Source: Serripes groenlandicus (taxonomy: Eukaryota > Mollusca > Bivalvia > Cardiida > Cardiidae). From it: a stretch of 64,000 nt of DNA. Position numbers and translations under genes: made by a program. This document shows positions 1-10,661 of the stretch, piece by piece (the stretch's first letter is position 1; every line of letters begins with the position of its first letter). The notes beneath the pieces are model-generated. The model worked only from the letters and a program-made list of their open reading frames with translations. It made no database searches and was not told where the DNA came from. The stretch lies in NCBI GenBank assembly GCA_031761405.1, contig JASEVX010000011.1, positions 16,861,609 through 16,925,608 of the forward strand. The letters are read 5' to 3'.

Positions 1-5
1 TACGC

Positions 6-65
6 GGTAACACACATTCTGATTGGATGGACCATATGGTTCAGCCAATCAGAAATTGTGTTACT
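6..65. repeat. Short inverted repeat (hairpin)
   Basis: Two arms of about 20 bp, gtaacacacattctgattgg and its near-complement ending in ttgtgttac, flank a short loop. It looks like the end of a foldback element or a small MITE. No coding potential is seen. Confidence 0.6.
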
Positions 66-489
66 CTGCACATTAGAATATGATTTTAACTTTAAACTTT
101 TCCACAAATTTAGAAAATGGAATGGATTCAAAGATGGTTGATGAATATGAGTTGCGGAGCCATTTTTGCCTGACATAAGTTATATATGTATGTAAATGAA
201 TCAGTAGTTTGTGGTCACTAAGGGGATTGTATATCACGAATTAACAATTTCCTTACACTCCTGACTTCTTCTATACTAGTCATGGCAATCAAAAAAGGAT
301 CCTATAACAGGCGTACGAGTTTTCATTAGAGATGCAAGTAGTCTCTCTATATTGCCCTTATGCTATAATAATGATAATGACCGTAATGATTTCGTATGAG
401 AAAATTTGGAGAATCCCACCTAGGAACGTGTTACTATAAATAGCTCATATATGGTTCATAATACATATTTGATACCATAAAGAGAAGCT
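66..489. other. No gene seen
   Basis: AT-rich sequence with stop codons in all frames. I recognise no repeat or RNA feature. Confidence 0.5.
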
Positions 490-556
490 ATTGGGATCGA
501 ACCCGCGACCTCCGGCACACGAGGCCGACGATCTACCAGTACACCACCGAGGCGGT
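490..556 (-). repeat. SINE-A head fragment
   Basis: Read on the minus strand this is the tRNA-like 5' part of SINE-A: a box A-like segment (tgtactggtagatcg) and a box B (gggttcgatccc). The body of the element is missing. It is a SINE remnant, not a tRNA gene, because no acceptor stem pairing is evident. Confidence 0.7.
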
Positions 557-705
557 TCAAGTATCCATAGATACCTGTGTGTCAAGGAGTGACGTCACAA
601 CTACTATTCGTAACTTGTAGAGATTGCGTATTACCAGATTTTAAGGCTCAAACCCAACATTCGGATTATTAAATGCACCCAAGTACAATTAACGTGACAC
701 TGAAC

Positions 706-949
706 TTAACCCTTTCTCACATACTATTACACTGTGACACTTCTGCAGCAGATTACTTTAAAGAGATCTAAGCAAAACACGGAAAGTCTCTATAAATGAA
801 GTTATTATAACTGAAAAACAATTGAAAACATTGTTGCAAAAAGGAGAAATTGCCAGTTTCGAGCAATTTCTCCTTTTGTCACAATGTTTTCAAAAAAACG
901 TCTGCTGCAGAGGCGTACGAAAGCGTCTGTACGAAGGCAAAGGGCTTAA
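706..949 (-). mobile_element. FB1 palindromic MITE, TTAA-flanked
   Basis: It starts ttaaccctttctcacatac and ends caaagggcttaa. Inside are ctgcagcag and its complement ctgctgcag, and a central hairpin gagaaattgc/gcaatttctcc flanked by aaaacattgttgc and cacaatgttttc. The asymmetric spacer lies in the left arm, so I call it minus. TTAA ends plus a CCCTTT terminus resemble piggyBac-derived MITEs (inference). There is no transposase. Confidence 0.85.
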
Positions 950-1003
950 CATGCCTGGCATACCTATAACAATGACATGTATATGAACCGTATATATATA
1001 TAT

Positions 1004-1546
1004 CAATTCCTGTCTGTCTTAATCCATCTACGTAAAACGAAGACACGGGCGAGCCTTTACATCCACACAGTCACACCATTATCTTCACAAGTAATGTAGT
1101 CCGCGGTGTTTCTTTCGACAAAAAAGATGGAACTGAAGCCCAACTAGTTTTACGTTAATACACCTTTAAATGAAATTATTATTTTTGAAAGAAATTGACT
1201 CAGTATAGCGAAGACTCAGGCAAGCCCTTGCATCCACACAGTCTCACCAGGGTCTTCACTGTCCGTCTACAAGTCCGAGATGTATCTTTCGACGTAAAAA
1301 GGTGAAACTGAAGTCCAACTAGTTTTACGTCAATGCACCTTTAAATGAAATTATTATTTTTGAAAAAAGGTTGACGCAGTATAGCGAAGACTCGGCGTGT
1401 CTGTCTTAATCCATCTACGTATAGTGAAGACTCGGGCGAGCCTTTATATCCACACAGTCTCACCAGGGTCTTCACTGTCCGTCTACAAGTCCGAGATGTA
1501 TCTTTCGACGTAAAAAGGGTGGAACTGAAAACTCACTAGTTTGTTA
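1004..1546. repeat. Diverged tandem repeat, about 190-bp unit, ~3 copies
   Basis: Segments such as catccacacagtctcacca, gtccgtctacaagtccgag and ctagttttacgtcaatgcac recur near 1055, 1230 and 1450. Copies two and three are the most alike. A stray phrase (gttacgtcaatgc) occurs again near 1740. Confidence 0.8.
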
Positions 1547-1814
1547 TTTGTTTTTATTTACCCTCGTCGTGCAGAATTAACTATTTGGCGAGCAAACAAA
1601 GTTAGATATAAGGGAATCCGAATAGATACCCTAGCTCCTTTGGTATCTTTTACGTGTTCGGTGTATAGCACCCACCGATACACACGAAAATAGAAGGACC
1701 AGTACTAAAGCTCTAGTTGAGTGGGAGACGCTGAAATGTTACGTCAATGCTCCTCTATGTATATCCCGTTATTGTTACACAGAAATGAAATAAAATAATA
1801 ATGTGAAAGTGGAC

Positions 1815-2009
1815 CGAGATCAGACAGCATAGTTATGTGGTCTGATCTCGATCTACAGAACTTATGGTTCTCATCATCATCATCTTGTTTTGGTTGAATG
1901 AATGATTGTGCATATGTGCACGAGTACGCTATCAATGTAAATTGTGGGATATGGATATGTGGTGTAGACCGATATCAGACTGTATACAGTTATATAGTTT
2001 GATATTGGT
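1815..2009 (+). repeat. Two related hairpins about 155 bp apart
   Basis: The first (1815-1850) has an exact 11-bp stem, cgagatcagac/gtctgatctcg. The second (1969-2009) has ccgatatcagac/gtttgatattgg, which still pairs if G-U pairs are allowed. Flanking bases (gaccga) are shared, so they are copies of one sequence. A 22-bp direct repeat containing tatgcactattgtatttg follows at about 2008-2051. Function unknown. Confidence 0.6.
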
Positions 2010-2292
2010 ATGCACTATTGTATTTGTTTGGTATGCACTATTGTATTTGTTTTTTTATTGTCGGAAAAGTTGTTTAATATTTATATGTTATTTTATCTTT
2101 GCTTCTTGTAAAGGGATTACGTTTCGAAAATTGTAAATACTTGTTTGTAACTCACTATAGGCAAATGTGCCTGAATGTAATAAAATGTAAATGTATTAAG
2201 ATCAATAAGATCTAAAATCGCCTGACGCGGCCCATTCTAAGAAGTTAACGAAAGATGGGTCGTATCCAAATGTTGATATACTTTCTTCATAT

Positions 2293-2523
2293 CCATTCCC
2301 ACATACAGACGCTTTCTGACGCCCCTGCACCATATGTCGTTTGGAACAATAGGGGGGCAAAAGACGAAATTGCTCATGATGAGAAATTTCTTATTTTGTC
2401 ACAATGTTTTCAGGATTTACTCAATAAGTGGATTGTATTAATTTATAAAGAGTTTCCATATGTTTGACTACATGTGTTCTAAGTCGTCTGCTGTAGATTG
2501 TGTTGTGTGTGGGAAAGGGTTAA
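2293..2523 (+). mobile_element. FB1 MITE, diverged left end
   Basis: It carries cccacatacagacgctttc at the left, the central gaaattgctcatgatgag hairpin, the right-arm spacer and gtgggaaagggttaa at the right. The left TTAA is lost. Confidence 0.8.
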
Positions 2524-2939
2524 TGTCGATGGATCGATTTGTTTGTTAATGACTGTAAACAGTATGATCAATCTTCTTATTAACCACAGTTTTCTAACAA
2601 TTTTAAAAACGCGGATGTATACCCCGGACACTTTATGTTGGCTGATTAATGATTGCTGATACGCCAATTACTTGTGTTGGGTTCTAGTAATTAGGGGTTA
2701 CATTTCGACTTTTCCCTGTCAGAGGTCGATAACAGAAAAGAACATATGTGTTCGATTTATACATTCATGTATCTCGTCATACAAGATATATTTATACATG
2801 GATCAAAGCAAATCGAAAAAGGTTACATCAAAACAAACACAATGAGTAAAACAAATATGTTTTTATGTATATACTATATACTACATAATGGATGTACAAT
2901 TTCGTCTATATGCATGGTAAACATGTAAAGAATATATAC

Positions 2940-3102
2940 GGAATATTACGTTGCGGGAGCGATAAAAGGGTTCGTATTGCACGACAAGTAGCGTGGAAAA
3001 ATTGATATTTTACGAGAGCGAAGGTCGAATAAGATATGGATTTTTCCACACTACGAGTCGTGCAATACGAACACATTTATCGCTCCCGCAACGTAATATT
3101 CC
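2940..3102. repeat. Long near-perfect inverted repeat
   Basis: Arms of about 62 bp (2940-3001 and 3041-3102) are complementary with only a few mismatches, for example ggaatattacgttgcgggag against ctcccgcaacgtaatattcc. The loop is 39 bp. It could be a young foldback MITE. I found no clear target duplication. No similar copy was noticed elsewhere in the window. Confidence 0.85.
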
Positions 3103-3607
3103 TTTTATCATATACCTACGATCTATGAAGAGCGAAAAAACTAAAAAATACAGATTCAATATATTTGTTATTGTGGATACAATTTTGTAATCTTGAAATT
3201 GAAAAAGAATGGCGGATGAATATTTACTACAATACTCGCTGAAAGTAGTACGCGCACTGTCTGACGTCACAATCTTGTATTTTTCACCGGGTGGTGATAC
3301 GGAATTTTAATCCGTCGTGTCTGAACTTCGCATGTCAATCTGCATGTATTTCCACCGGAAAATGTACAGGCATATAATAATAGTTATATATTACTTTTTT
3401 CTACCTTTTGTTGCTAAAGCAATAACGTTAGCTAGTTTATTCAGTGTTTACTGTGAAGTAGATGGCAGAAATTTTGTGAATTTAAACATATTTGGATAAC
3501 AATTTTCCAGGGTCAGAATTATTTCAAAAGACGGAAGGTTTTAATGACCCGAATCATTTCCAGTCTTTATGTCCGAGAAGCCTTTACATTTCAACCTAGT
3601 TGTTTTA
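3103..3607. other. No gene seen
   Basis: AT-rich non-coding sequence. Short open frames here have no recognisable domain. Confidence 0.5.
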
Positions 3608-3804
3608 AACCTTTTCCCACTTGCAAACGTAGCTGCCGCAGATTATGTTTAAAAAGATGGTGTCAAAAGGAGAAATTGCTCATGATGATGTTTTCAACTC
3701 TTTTGCATACTTAAACTGTCATTTATACAGATTTGCCATCATTATACCTACATGTTTTCAAAGTCGTCTGCCGACAGATTTGTTGTATGTCGGAAAATAT
3801 TCAA
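3608..3804 (+). mobile_element. FB1 MITE, decayed
   Basis: Recognisable from aaccttttcccacttgc, ggagaaattgctcatgatg and caaagtcgtctgccgacag. The right half of the core hairpin is deleted and the right terminus is mutated. Confidence 0.7.
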
Positions 3805-3817
3805 CGGACCTGGTTTG

Positions 3818-4100
3818 ATTTAATGGAGTTTAACGCCGTTTTCAATAATTTTTCAGTCATATCATGGCGACCAGTTCACCAACACTCATGTTTTCCTGAC
3901 TTGTTAACACAAGTTCTCCACACAACAGACTTTCCGGCTGCTTTTCCACATAGTTGTTAGCCCATTGATGGAAGATAAGTGACGCTTGTCACATTGATTT
4001 TGTCAAACTTCTAAAAAAAATGTTTGCCGTGCTGGGTTTCGAACTCACAACCACCCCTGGATTTACAGAGACGTGGACAGTCACTCCTAGTAACTGAGCA
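3818..4100 (-). mobile_element. SINE-B copy
   Basis: On the minus strand: a degraded tRNA-like head with box B (gggtttcgaactcacaacc on plus), then the SINE-B body (catagttgttagcccattg on plus) and the 3' tail (gtttaacgccgttttcaat on plus). The head is decayed. Confidence 0.8.
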
Positions 4101-5864
4101 TGCACAACAGCATATATGTGCGATAAAGATAATACATTGATACGGCTCTCGGTGGTATGTGCGACAACTCTCCATGATCTCCAACTATCCTCAAACAAAA
4201 TACTCTTTATATATAAATCAAAAAGTCTGCGTTAGTTTTTAAACAATTTAAAAGTTGAAAAATTCAGCATAATAAAAATATATTTTCCAACTTCTTTAAA
4301 AAAATATTTTGTTTGGAAGTTTTATAATGGCGGATAGGCGGATATCACGGAGGTATTCGGACATACCACCGAGACCTTAAACTGGTTCCAGCGGCCTTTG
4401 AATTGATTTACCCTCGCAGTGCAGAATAAACTATTTGGCGAGCAGCAAAAAAATGGTTCCTCGTTGAATATACTTATATCATGCGATGGTCGGATATCAG
4501 GGGAAGTAACCAATCAAGACAGACCTATCTTGATTCTTTGTTTGATCTTACCATTTCATCGTGAAGATTGTCCTCGTAATTTAGGCATGACATTTCAAAA
4601 GTCTGATTGAAATGATTTTCCGGGTAATATAATTATGACATTTCAAAAAACGGATAACCTGAATGGTTTTCCTGGCAAATAAGGAATGTCATATCTGAAA
4701 TCAGATATAACTGATATTTAAAGCAGCATTTAAAATTTGATAATCGAAAAGGACACGTATCAATGACTTAAATAATTTAAATGTTTTGAATGTATAAAAT
4801 TAGCCGTCCCAGATGAACACTGACCTTGGGACGTTTTGAAAGTAATTGCAATTTGGATCAAATGTAAATTCCAGTAGCCCGTTTAGGATCACAAGATACT
4901 TCTTTGCTTTGATTGCGAATATTAGGCTAAACATCCTGGTCAGACTGCGCAGAGCCACAAGTTAATCTAGAGATGCTCTGATTGATGTTTCCATGTTAAT
5001 TGGAAATGTTGTTGTTTTTACAGTCTTCGCAAAATGCAATTAACCTCATGAAACCATTTTGCAACGTTAAAAAAGAACAAGTAGCCAGTTTTATTTAAAC
5101 TTTTCCAACTTACAACACTTTTGTTTGCAGCATAACTATTTGAAAAACGAGGTAAAATATAAACTTTCTCTTTAAATGAATAGAGATTAAACCATTGTGG
5201 AAAAAAAAGTGAAAAACAATCTCAATTACAAATTGTCCTTAAAATAGAACCACCAGTAGTTATTTTCAGTTAACGTACATTTGACATTGGGACGGCTTGA
5301 CCTTGCACATTTCACAGATCTGATAAAATGTAGCTCTATGCTGGTACCAGCATTTTCTTGAATATTTCAAACAAATTTAGCCCCGACACGACCTAAATAA
5401 ACACCATTGCTTTTCTATGACACACGTATACAAAGACACATTTAGTGAATGTTTTATTTCGTTCTTATTGAGACAATAAAATGAGGAAGACTAATCACTT
5501 GTGTATGCTCGAAATTCGAGGTTACAGAAAACTGCTATGTCATCGCGCTCCAAAAACGCATTAATATGTTAACACATATAGGTCAGTGATTGATATCAAG
5601 AACACTTTTTTTAAAGCCACGCATTTGCGGCAATCAGAAGTGTAATATCGTTTTAGAAGACCTCGTGAGATAGTTAATAGCGTTATTCACTAAATGGTAC
5701 ATTCTTAATATAACGTTGTTATTAAATTATTATAATTTTAAGTAGTTGTTGTAGTAGAAGAGTATCTGTTCCATGCAAAATATACTGCAATGTCATGCAT
5801 TTAATGTCTTGAACCGTCAATGAAGGCAACAAGAAAATGTGGCTGCTAAGCACCGATGAAATCT
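4101..5864. other. Non-coding, small repeat traces
   Basis: No convincing gene. Near 4409 the phrase gtgcagaataaactatttgg matches a stretch near 1570, so it is a dispersed repeat. A short diverged direct repeat around gacatttcaaaa occurs near 4588 and 4638. The rest is AT-rich and unassigned. Confidence 0.5.
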
Positions 5865-6077
5865 TCTGACGCTTTCTGACGCCTCTGCAGCAGACGCCTT
5901 TTTGAAAACATAGTGACAAAAGAAGAAATTGCTCAAAACGAGCAATTTCTCCTTTTGCCACAATGTTTTCCACTTTAAGTCATGGGTTATCCATTCAATT
6001 ATAGAGATTTACTATTTTTTGACAAAATATGTTCAAAGTCGTCTGCAGCAGAAGTGTAGTATGAGGGAAAGGGTTAA
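5865..6077 (+). mobile_element. FB1 MITE
   Basis: Contains gacgcctctgcagcagacg, the core gaaattgctcaaaacgagc, the right-arm spacer and gagggaaagggttaa. The left terminus is missing. Confidence 0.85.
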
Positions 6078-6195
6078 GGTTGCTTTCATCTATTGCACTA
6101 ACATAAGCATAGGCATGGACTAGTCGTGTCCTTACTGGTTTCTGAAGAAACCCACGTGACTGCTCACCCAAGTACATTTTGACTCTTTAGCCACA

Positions 6196-6370
6196 GACCT
6201 TTGAAAACATCGTGGCAAAAGATGAGAATGCCCACAATATCTTCTGTTGCAGAAATAAAAAAAACTCTAGTCAATAATTGTACATTCCTTCATAGAAATT
6301 TATCAGATTTTTTTCTAGATGGTTTGAAAGTTGTCTGCTGCAGATTTGTCGTATTTAGTAAAGGTTTGAT
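6196..6370 (+). mobile_element. FB1 MITE, degenerate
   Basis: Only gaaaacatcgtggcaaaag and agttgtctgctgcagattt are recognisable. The core hairpin is gone. Confidence 0.55.
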
Positions 6371-6463
6371 ATCAGTAAAATGTATAAGATTACAGTTTTG
6401 TGGATATTTAAAAGTGGCTGAGTATCAAAGGTTTGACCGGCTGGGACCGACTTACACATATAA

Positions 6464-7030
6464 GACTATGGTTGGTAGACATGTACTTTCTACACTATTC
6501 ATGGCCTTTAGATGACTATAGTTGGTAGACATGTACTTTCTACACTATTCATGGCCATAAGATGACTATAAGTGGAAGACATGTACTTTCTACACTATTC
6601 ATGGCCTTTAAATGACTATAGTTGGTAGACATGTACTTTCTACACTATTCATGGCCATAAGATGACTCTAAGTGGTAGACATGTACTTTTTACACTATTC
6701 ATGGCCTTTAGATGACTATAGTTGGTAGACATGTACTTTCTACACTATGCATGGCCTTTGGATGACTATAGTTGGTAGACATGTACTTTCTACACTATTC
6801 ATGGCCATAAGATGACTATAAGTCGTAGACATGTACTTTCTACACTATTCATGGCCTTTAGATGACTATAGTTGGTAGACATGTACTTTCTACACTATTC
6901 ATGGCCATAATATGACTATAGTTGGTAGACATGTACTTTCTACACTATTCATGGCCTTTAGATGACTATAGTTGGTAGACATGTACTTTCTACACTATGC
7001 ATGGCCTTTACATGACTATAGTTGGTAGAC
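6464..7030 (+). repeat. 50-bp satellite, about 11 copies
   Basis: The unit contains gttggtagacatgtactttc and tacactattcatggcc. Two variants (ending cctttagatgac and ccataagatgac) partly alternate, giving a 100-bp higher-order period. A partial unit recurs at 7089-7110 after an unrelated 60-bp segment. Confidence 0.9.
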
Positions 7031-7354
7031 TATAAGCCTTTACTACGGACTAACGCATGCACGCACTGACAGACGGACATACGTACAACTTTCTACACTA
7101 TTCATGGCCATACATTGTAAGCACAGCATCTGCGTTCAGTGTGATCGTTCCTTCACCGGCATATTGATTGAGCCCGTAACACTGTACATATACATCATGT
7201 AAGACGCCAAATACAACTGTCAGTTCATGTCCCGTACTTGTACAATCGTTATTGGTGACAGATTAATAAACACGACATTATCTGACAAGATTTTTGATGT
7301 CAAACTATAAAAAAGTCATAATAGATCTGAACTGCGTCTAGTTATTGAGGGATA

Positions 7355-7584
7355 TTAACCCTTTCCCACATACGACAATTCTGCAGCAGACGACTTTGAA
7401 CATATTTTGTCAAAACATGGAAAATCCCTATAATTGAATGGATAACCTATGACTAAAAGTGGCACACGTTGTGGCAAAAGGAGAAATTGCTCATCATGAG
7501 CAATTTCTTCTTTTGTCACCATGTTTTCAAAAAGCCGTCTGCTGCAGAGGCGTCAGAAAGCGTCTATGTGAGGGAAAGGGTTAA
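7355..7584 (-). mobile_element. FB1 MITE, full length
   Basis: Intact TTAA at both ends: ttaaccctttcccacatac and gtgagggaaagggttaa. The core is a perfect hairpin (gaaattgctcatcatgagc). The spacer is in the left arm, so it is inverted relative to most copies. Confidence 0.9.
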
Positions 7585-7722
7585 TTCAATTCAATTCAAT
7601 TATTGATGCGAGTATAAAGGCCCCCGGCCAATGTACATTTATATATACAAAGCATATATAAATAAGAAAGACATAATTAGGATGATTACAAATAAAAGAA
7701 TAGTTACGAGATAGTTTAGATG
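7585..7722 (-). repeat. Possible non-LTR retrotransposon 3' tail
   Basis: A (TTCAA)n run abuts the FB1 copy, followed by ttattgatgcgag and aaaggcccccggccaatg. Pentamer tails are typical of some LINE 3' ends read in reverse. Sequence after the next FB1 (7948 on) may continue it, which would make that FB1 an insertion. Family not identified. Confidence 0.35.
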
Positions 7723-7947
7723 TTAACCCTTTTCCTCATATAGACGCTTGTTGACGCCTATGCTTTTTGAAAACATAGTGACAAAAGAAGAAATTTCTCA
7801 AAACGAGCAATTTCTCCTTTTGCCACAACGTTTTCCACTTTTAGTCATAGCCTAGGTCATCCATTCAATTATAGAGATTTTCTATTTTTTGTCAAAATAT
7901 GTTCAAAGTCGTCTGCTGCAGAATTGTCGTATGAGGGAAAGGGTTAA
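7723..7947 (+). mobile_element. FB1 MITE, full length
   Basis: Ends ttaacccttttcctcatat and gagggaaagggttaa. The core is gaaatttctcaaaacgagc and the spacer (cattcaattatagagattt) is in the right arm. It may interrupt an older retroelement tail. Confidence 0.9.
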
Positions 7948-8266
7948 ACAGCGATTGGAATATAAGATAACAACACTACTATATTCTTGTACACTTCTTA
8001 GAAGGTGCTGCAATACAGATTTTAGTTTATAATATACCAGGCAAACAGACATGGGTTGTAGACTATCTATTGTTTAAAGATCAAATTCAAATAGAAGATC
8101 TTTTTAAATATTCGCCGCCTACAGCTCAAGCTTGTCCTTGGTATCAGTTTAAATCAATCACGAAAATGTCTACCTTAATTGTTTTACAGCATTATTACAT
8201 TCAGAGCAGACAGAGGTCCACTGTCTGTCCTGTTTCAGATACGTTTCAAACTGAATCAGCCAATCA

Positions 8267-8452
8267 ATTATTTGTTTGGTGTTTTACGCCGCTTTCAACA
8301 ATTGTTCAGTTATACCACGGCGTTTCCTGGGTAAGTTACCAGATATACTGGTCCATTTATGCTGACACCAGTTAGTAGTAATGCTAACCCCGCTACCGTA
8401 AGCGCCAACGAGCGCAGCCATTACTACCATTCATAGTAGTAATACCATTTGT
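8267..8452 (-). mobile_element. SINE-A body without head
   Basis: Read in reverse: tail gtgttttacgccgctttcaa, central ctgggtaagttaccag and ccatttatgctgacacc. The tRNA-like head is absent at the high-coordinate side, so it is 5' truncated. Confidence 0.8.
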
Positions 8453-8735
8453 TTCGGAGTTGGCAGCCTGCCAATTCCTGTTAGCACCAAACAACGCATG
8501 AGAAACAGCGCGAGAAAAAATAGTTCATCATTAATTCAACAAAACTGCATTTGAAAGGTTAGGATCTCCCCCCATAAATATCATTTTAATGTTGTTGGAA
8601 CATCAGTGACAAACTTAAGGCGTGAGTACTCCAATATAAGTTTAAGAAATGCTTTGAAAATGAATGCGCCGAGAGGTCAAATATGGACGCTTGATAACAT
8701 TATTAACATTCGCAAAGAGGAACGGAAAAAGAAAG

Positions 8736-8935
8736 AAGTCACGTGAAATATACAGTGGCGGATTAGGGGGGGCTCGAATTAATAATGGTAAACAAATAAA
8801 AAGCGTGGCAAATGTAGTGGCGGATTTAGCGGGGGGTCCCCAACCTCACGAAAGAAGTCACGTGAAATATACAGTGGCGGATTAACCGGGGGGCGGGGGT
8901 GGGGGGGGGGGGGGGGGTGGGGGGCGTGCGTCGAA
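8736..8935 (+). repeat. Cluster of hAT-like termini and a G-run
   Basis: The hAT-type terminus cagtggcggatta occurs at about 8753 and 8873, and a variant (gtagtggcggatttag) at about 8815. Both full copies are preceded by the same 18 bp (gaagtcacgtgaaatata), so a unit of about 117 bp is duplicated. The last copy runs into a long G tract (8885-8925), a potential quadruplex. Confidence 0.7.
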
Positions 8936-8976
8936 AAATCCAACCTTCCAGCAGCCCACAGGCCGTCATCACTGCA

Positions 8977-9060
8977 GTGCTTTTATTAAAGTCTTTGGAT
9001 GGAACCCGCAAACTCCCGTGATCGAGGTGGACGCTCTACCACAACACAACCTGGGTGATC
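8977..9060 (-). repeat. SINE-A head fragment
   Basis: On the minus strand it shows a box A-like segment (tggtagagcgtccacc) and a box B-like segment (gggttccatcc). There is no body. Confidence 0.6.
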
Positions 9061-9083
9061 AAATGAAGCAGATAATCGAGACA

Positions 9084-9347
9084 TGAGCCGTCCTGCGAGA
9101 AATAAAAACATTGTGGACTCTGCGTAAAGTATCGACCCGGATCAGCCTAAGCATGCCGCACAGGCTTACCCGGATAGATACATTTCGCCTCCTGTGGATT
9201 TTTTGTTTCAGGAATCATTACTCTATACCTCTATTCCCCTGAGACGGAATGTGTCGGACCGGATCAGTCAGCGCAGACTGCGCAGGCTGATCCGGGTCGA
9301 TACATTATACAGATGCCATACTGTTGGTTTTCTCGCGGTACTGCTCA
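9084..9347 (+). mobile_element. TIR4 MITE
   Basis: Long terminal inverted repeats: tgagccgtcctgcgagaaat and gtggactctgcgtaaagtat at left, with the complement gtcgatacattatac and ggttttctcgcgg at right. The unique centre contains cctcctgtggattttttgtt and gagacggaatgtgtcgg. The frame open across it is spurious. Confidence 0.85.
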
Positions 9348-9739
9348 TATCCTCGAGCTGTGTCTGGAGCTTTCGGATCATATTGCTTTCCGCGCGGATG
9401 GACGTCTTCTACATATACACAGTACCATCTACGTCTTCACTGTCTGTCTACAGTCCTTTTGAATATCTGAGGTATGCTAATCTCCCTACAATGCGAAATA
9501 TAAAATGGGAAAACTAAACCTTTGAATCAAGTGAACTGCAGAGGCTCGAGGAATTGGTAGAAAGCGGGAGTCGATACACTATTGATTTAAACCAAATATC
9601 ATATCTTGTGTATAACTAAAAAATCTAGAAACGTAGCCTTACAAGTGTTAAGCAATTGTGACTGTAGATGACGCAATACCGGGGAGTCAATAAGACCTAA
9701 CATCGTCTCAAGGGGCATAATGATATTTGATTATTTATT
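9348..9739. other. No gene seen
   Basis: Contains a fragment near 9400-9450 (tctacgtcttcactgtctg) reminiscent of the 1.0-1.5 kb repeat. Otherwise unassigned. Confidence 0.45.
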
Positions 9740-9960
9740 TAATTATTGGGGTTTTACGCCGCTTTCAACAATATTTCAGTTATATCACGGCGACAGTTCA
9801 CTTATTCATGATCCCTGGATAAACAAACCAGTACTAGGCTAGAAAATGTGCAATGCCCAAGGGCACTCCACCATGACCGTAGTGCCGTGACTGGGGATCG
9901 AACCCGGTACACCCGGTTTCGAAATCCCCGACGCTTACCACTCGACCACAGCAGATTCCT
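9740..9960 (-). mobile_element. SINE-C copy
   Basis: On the minus strand a tRNA-like head (gtggtcgagtggtaagcgtc, box B gggttcgatccc) is followed by a short body (ggtggagtgcccttgggc) and the common tail (gaaagcggcgtaaaacc). The tail is shared with SINE-A; the head is different. Confidence 0.85.
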
Positions 9961-10442
9961 AATGATATTTGAGTAATTAATGGCGCTCTAGGAAGTCGGC
10001 GATACATAACTTTGAATCGTGGAGTCAACTCGAGAAGTTATTTACGTTGATATTAATGAAGCTCTAATGTTCTAATGAGTCGGCGATACATAGCTTTGAA
10101 TCGTGAGCTCATACCGAGAGGTGTGACATTTACGTTAATTTATAGTGGCGGTTTTTAGATTTAGAGGAATGGATGTGACACCGATATAGCCAAAATAAAC
10201 CCCACAAAATTATAAAGTAATTGATTTACAGCGAAGTTCAGACGAATCATTCAAAAAAAGATATACAATCTGGCCGTCGTGATATGACAGAAAAAAAATA
10301 ACGGTGTAAAACCAAAATAATTATTAGTCATAGAAATAAACAATCATTGTAAGTTTGAAAAAGTCTGGTAGAAAACTGTGGACACTATCGTGTTCATAAG
10401 ATAAAGTCAACTACGGACTGAAGCATGCACGCACGGACAGAC
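9961..10442. other. No gene seen
   Basis: The phrase gtcggcgatacatar occurs at about 9992 and 10079, a weak direct repeat of about 85 bp that includes ctttgaatcgtg. No coding signal. Confidence 0.45.
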
Positions 10443-10661
10443 TCGTGGGAGAGTAGTTGTGGGGTTATTTCGTTTTATGTTTTTTTTGTGGGGTGCACCC
10501 CACAAGTATGCATTCATTCCGTAATTAACCCCCTTTTACGATGAATAACATTTATATGCAAATGAGATACCCGTTATAAAAAATATATTTATCTTAGTGT
10601 CTTTATAAGGGTAGTGAGTGGGCTTTAGGAAAAACACGCACCCCACAAGTACTCTCTCATG
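10443..10661. mobile_element. Small TIR element (MITE candidate)
   Basis: The ends gggagagtagttgtggggt and accccacaagtactctctc are inverted repeats of about 19 bp. The interrupted flanks (gcacgcacggacagac and cggacggacacacg) resemble one phrase near 7055, which suggests insertion into a dispersed repeat. Confidence 0.6.

Noticed and set aside
6464..7030. CRISPR-like regular repeats
   Set aside because: Units are contiguous without unique spacers, and the sequence is eukaryotic.
9194..9517. 107-codon frame
   Set aside because: Lies within a TIR4 MITE and its flank; similar frames appear in other TIR4 copies by sequence identity only.
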